A stretch of DNA of 6,822 bases, taken from the NCBI GenBank assembly GCA_021162125.1, contig JAGGZG010000012.1, positions 1-6,822 on the forward strand, read 5' to 3'. Origin of the DNA: Anaerolineae bacterium (lineage in GTDB: Bacteria; Chloroflexota; Anaerolineae; JACIWR01). A program made the position numbers and the translations under genes. Shown here in pieces: positions 4,842-6,822 of the stretch. How positions within the stretch are numbered: the first letter of the stretch is position 1; every line of letters starts with the position of its first letter. The notes under the pieces were generated by a model. That model ran no database searches. It worked only from the letters and a program-made list of their open reading frames with translations, and was not told the origin of the DNA.

Positions 4842-5852
4842 CTACCTCTCGGACGTCGCTTGCAGGGCTCGTCCTGAGCGGAGTTGGAGGGATGCCCACA
4901 CGGCCGCGCCGATCAAGCCGGCATCGGTGCCAAGCTGCGCCGGCACGATCTTGATTTTCTCTATGGGGGTCACGTGAACGTGCTCGCGCACTGTGCGCCG
5001 AATAGGCTCAAAGAGAAGCTCACCAGCCTGAGCCACTCCGCCGCCGATGACCACCATCTGCGGGCTGAGGATGGTGATCAAGTTGGCCACGCCAATGCCA
5101 ATGTAGAAACCAGCACGCTCGTAGATGTCCTGGGCGATGGGATCACCCGCCTGAGCAGCCTGACAGACGACCTCCGGCGTAACTTTGTTCAGGTCATAGG
5201 AAACTATCTCGGCAATGAGGGTGGTGAGGCCCTGAGTTATGGCTTTGAGGGCCATAGAGGCTATGGCCGGCCCGCTGGCGAAAGCCTCCAGACAACCTCG
5301 ACTGCCGCATCCACAGGGCGGACCGTAGGGATCAATGATTTGATGACCTACTTCTCCAGCCGTCCCATCTAGCCCCAGGTACAACTGGCCGTTGATGACC
5401 ATTCCCCCGCCGATGCCCGTGCCGATGGCCAGACAGACCATGTTATCCACGTCGCGTCCGGCGCCAAAAGTCTTCTCGCCCAGAGTGAAGGACCGCACGT
5501 CATTGAGTATATAGGTCGGCAGGTCAACTGCCGCCTCGATGGTCGCTTTCAGGGGGACGTTACGCCAGGCGCCAGGCAAGTTGGGCAGAAAGAGAGTGAT
5601 GCCCCGCTCCAAGTCCAGCACACCTGGCAAGCCGATACCGACCCCGCCGATGTCCTCCTTGCTCAGGCCGGCATCGTCTATGGCCGCGTGGATCAGACTA
5701 ACCATGCGGGCCATCACCGCGTCATGGCCTTCTTTTGCCAGCGTAGGCACTTGATGCCGGCCGATGACTTGTCCTGATACGACGTTGACCGCAGCGGCGG
5801 TGAGTGTCGTCCCCCCCAGATCCACGCCGATGAAATTGACAGGTTGAGTCAT
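4842..5852 (-). CDS. ROK family sugar kinase (glucokinase-like)
   Basis: A 336-residue ROK protein, very likely an ATP-dependent cytosolic hexose or amino-sugar kinase. There is no N-terminal helix-turn-helix, so it is a kinase and not a ROK repressor. Motifs in order: phosphate-binding DLGGT at 11-15; Asn117-Asp118 with the catalytic Asp; GTGIGGG at 144-150; E-V-G-H at 167-170, where Glu and His contact sugar and zinc; and the zinc cluster C-G-C-G-S-R-G-C-L-E at 180-189 with Cys180, Cys182 and Cys187. After Asn-Asp the sequence reads VRSFTLGE, unlike the usual small-residue ANAAALGE. The ATG at 5852 has GAGGG at 5863-5867, and lies 17 bases after the creatininase-family stop codon. The sugar specificity (glucose, mannose, N-acetylamino sugars or other) cannot be told from these motifs. 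Confidence 0.94.
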   Translation of the reverse strand: MTQPVNFIGVDLGGTTLTAAAVNVVSGQVIGRHQVPTLAKEGHDAVMARMVSLIHAAIDDAGLSKEDIGGVGIGLPGVLDLERGITLFLPNLPGAWRNVPLKATIEAAVDLPTYILNDVRSFTLGEKTFGAGRDVDNMVCLAIGTGIGGGMVINGQLYLGLDGTAGEVGHQIIDPYGPPCGCGSRGCLEAFASGPAIASMALKAITQGLTTLIAEIVSYDLNKVTPEVVCQAAQAGDPIAQDIYERAGFYIGIGVANLITILSPQMVVIGGGVAQAGELLFEPIRRTVREHVHVTPIEKIKIVPAQLGTDAGLIGAAVWASLQLRSGRALQATSER

Positions 5853-5869
5853 AATTTAAACGCCCTCGA

Positions 5870-6661
5870 TTATCGGATTGGCAGCTCCTCGAAAGTGATC
5901 TCGATATCGTTTAGTAAGTCCAGCACAGCCTCGACCGCCCACTGCAGGAATTGCTCGCCCTTTTCAGCGGTAGCTTTGGAGGCATCGCCCCAGGTACCGC
6001 TCTCGGTGATGCGCCACACAGTACCCGGCGCGGTCAAGAAGAAAGCGGTGTGCACCGCACCAGAACCGGTCTTGGTCGGTGGAAAGTTGGGAAACTCGGC
6101 GTTAGCGTAGTCCATATCCACCAGGGCCGGGTTGATAGCCAGTACCGCCGAGACTTCACCCTCGTTGGCGTGCATTCCCTTGTCTGGGCTGATGTATGCC
6201 GCTGCCCGCTCAGGAGGCAACCCATCCCAATAGTTCACGGGGAAGGCGCGTGTGCCTGGGGGCAGCTTTTCAGCGACCCTGGCGCAGCCGTAGGCGATGG
6301 CGAAGGTATTGTCAAAGTGACCGTTGAGAAAGATGATGCGCCGGAAGCCCGCCCGGGCGAAGCACTCGCACAAGTCAGATACTACGTTGACAAATGTATC
6401 TATGCTGAGATCGAACACGCTTGTGAATCCCTTGTGCGGGTATGAGAGCCCGTAACTGATGGGTGGGGCGACCAGCGCCCCGATCTGTGGTGCGACCCGG
6501 CGGGCAACCTCGGTGGGGATCAGGACGTCGGTGCTCACCGGGGAGTGGGGGCCATGCTGTTCAGTAGAGCCGGTGGGGATGATAACGGTGTCGCGCTCTT
6601 TCAGAAATTCCTCAATCTCGCGATTGGTCATCTCTGCCAGGAAAACGGTTGGTGGTTTCAC
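5870..6661 (-). CDS. Creatininase family metal-dependent amidohydrolase
   Basis: A 263-residue member of the creatininase family, which hydrolyses C-N bonds in cyclic or linear amides (creatinine, 3-hydroxy-pyrrolidine-type rings, formamidopyrimidines) using two metal ions. PTGSTEQHGPH with Glu34 and His36, and Asp45 in STD, match the first three metal ligands of creatininase. NGHFDN at 113-118 supplies His115 and, in the position of creatininase's second-metal Glu, Asp117; most other family members read NGHGGN. MHANEGEVS at 163-171 is the conserved HAxEGE-type motif. The length is normal for the family. The start is a GTG at 6661, set by AAGGAGA at 6671-6677; an ATG at 6668 is out of frame and too close to that site. 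It is the first gene seen of the operon with ROK, URO-D-family and Gfo/Idh genes. Its substrate is unknown. Confidence 0.9.
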   Translation of the reverse strand: MKPPTVFLAEMTNREIEEFLKERDTVIIPTGSTEQHGPHSPVSTDVLIPTEVARRVAPQIGALVAPPISYGLSYPHKGFTSVFDLSIDTFVNVVSDLCECFARAGFRRIIFLNGHFDNTFAIAYGCARVAEKLPPGTRAFPVNYWDGLPPERAAAYISPDKGMHANEGEVSAVLAINPALVDMDYANAEFPNFPPTKTGSGAVHTAFFLTAPGTVWRITESGTWGDASKATAEKGEQFLQWAVEAVLDLLNDIEITFEELPIR

Positions 6662-6670
6662 TGACCATAC

Positions 6671-6677
6671 TCTCCTT
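6671..6677 (-). promoter_or_regulatory. Ribosome binding site selecting a GTG start
   Basis: AAGGAGA on the minus strand is 9 bases before the GTG at 6661. The nearby ATG at 6668 is only 2 bases from this site and in another frame, so the GTG is the supported start. The hairpin array begins only about 10 bases further upstream. Confidence 0.75.
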
Positions 6678-6686
6678 GAGAACAGG

Positions 6687-6803
6687 CTTCCCCCCTGCGC
6701 GCGAAGCGCGCGGGGGGGACTGAGGGGGGGAGAAAAAGTCGCCCCCCTCTAGCTCCCCCGTTCCACGGGGGGAGGACAGGCTTCCCCCCTGCGAGCGTTC
6801 AAG
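6687..6803. repeat. Modular palindromic hairpin array, copy 2 (Y-Z-X and start of another Y)
   Basis: Same modules and orientation as the array at 1193-1312. Y at 6690-6717: C6/G6 stem, bulged T, inner stem GCGCGC/GCGCGC, GAA loop. Z at about 6722-6749: GAGGGGGG/CCCCCCTC around the same A-rich loop. X at 6753-6774: the TTCCA loop is identical to that at 1299-1303. From 6779 AGGCTTCCCCCCTGCG repeats the opening of Y and then diverges (or continues past recognition), which suggests a tandem unit Y-Z-X of about 94 bases. The inner stem of Y differs from copy 1 by paired changes that keep the helix. If the operon promoter is further upstream, these hairpins fall in the leader just before the creatininase-family gene. 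Confidence 0.82.
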
Positions 6804-6822
6804 GGCAGACAGGTAGCCAAAA

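Noticed and set aside
4840..4899. ATG at 4899 as start of the URO-D-family protein
   Set aside because: It would overlap the ROK coding end by about 58 bases and adds residues unlike the family. The ATG at 4839 follows a ribosome site and the ROK stop codon.
5951..6445. 164-codon plus-strand frame antisense to the creatininase-family gene
   Set aside because: A shadow of the opposite strand; no recognisable motif or supporting ribosome site.
6722..6749. Intrinsic terminator using the A5/T5 stretch in module Z
   Set aside because: The A/T run is in the loop of the stem and not after it, on either strand, so it does not make a stem plus U-tract.

Overview
The window looks like a chromosomal segment of a Gram-positive-type or Chloroflexota-like bacterium. 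The groES-groEL operon sits behind a perfect CIRCE operator (HrcA regulation). A secreted protein combines a bacterial Ig-like domain with an NBR1-type Ig-like domain behind a Thr/Pro linker, an architecture common in Chloroflexota such as Anaerolineae. The catabolic genes (creatininase-family, ROK, URO-D-family, Gfo/Idh/MocA) also fit that group. The taxonomic call is an inference from gene content; there is no rRNA or marker gene to settle it.

Layout. (1) 1-1169, minus strand: the 5' third of groEL (cut by the window edge), all of groES, then CIRCE and a strong sigma-A-type promoter. (2) 1193-1312: a GC-rich array of small hairpins lying between the outward-facing groESL promoter and the promoter of the next gene. 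(3) 1346-2220, plus strand: promoter and gene for the secreted Ig/NBR1-like protein. (4) 2221-2475: a 255-base gap between converging genes, filled with five hairpins. (5) 6661-2476, minus strand: a tight four-gene cluster in transcription order creatininase-family amidohydrolase, ROK sugar kinase, URO-D-family protein, Gfo/Idh/MocA oxidoreductase. Gaps are 17, 2 and 36 bases, so it is very likely one operon. (6) 6687-6803: a second copy of the hairpin array, directly upstream of the first operon gene; no convincing promoter is visible there, so the operon may begin outside the window.

How the genes work together. groES and groEL form the heat-shock chaperonin. The four-gene cluster has the parts of a small-molecule catabolic route: a metal-dependent amide or ring hydrolase, a sugar kinase, an NAD(P)-dependent sugar or polyol dehydrogenase, and a URO-D-fold protein of the methyltransferase-related kind. 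Substrate and order of steps cannot be read from sequence. No transporter or regulator for the cluster is in view.

The stretch 1040-1407 (368 bases) has no gene but is full of regulatory sites and repeats. The most unusual signal is the dispersed hairpin array: its two copies keep the same folds by compensatory base changes.
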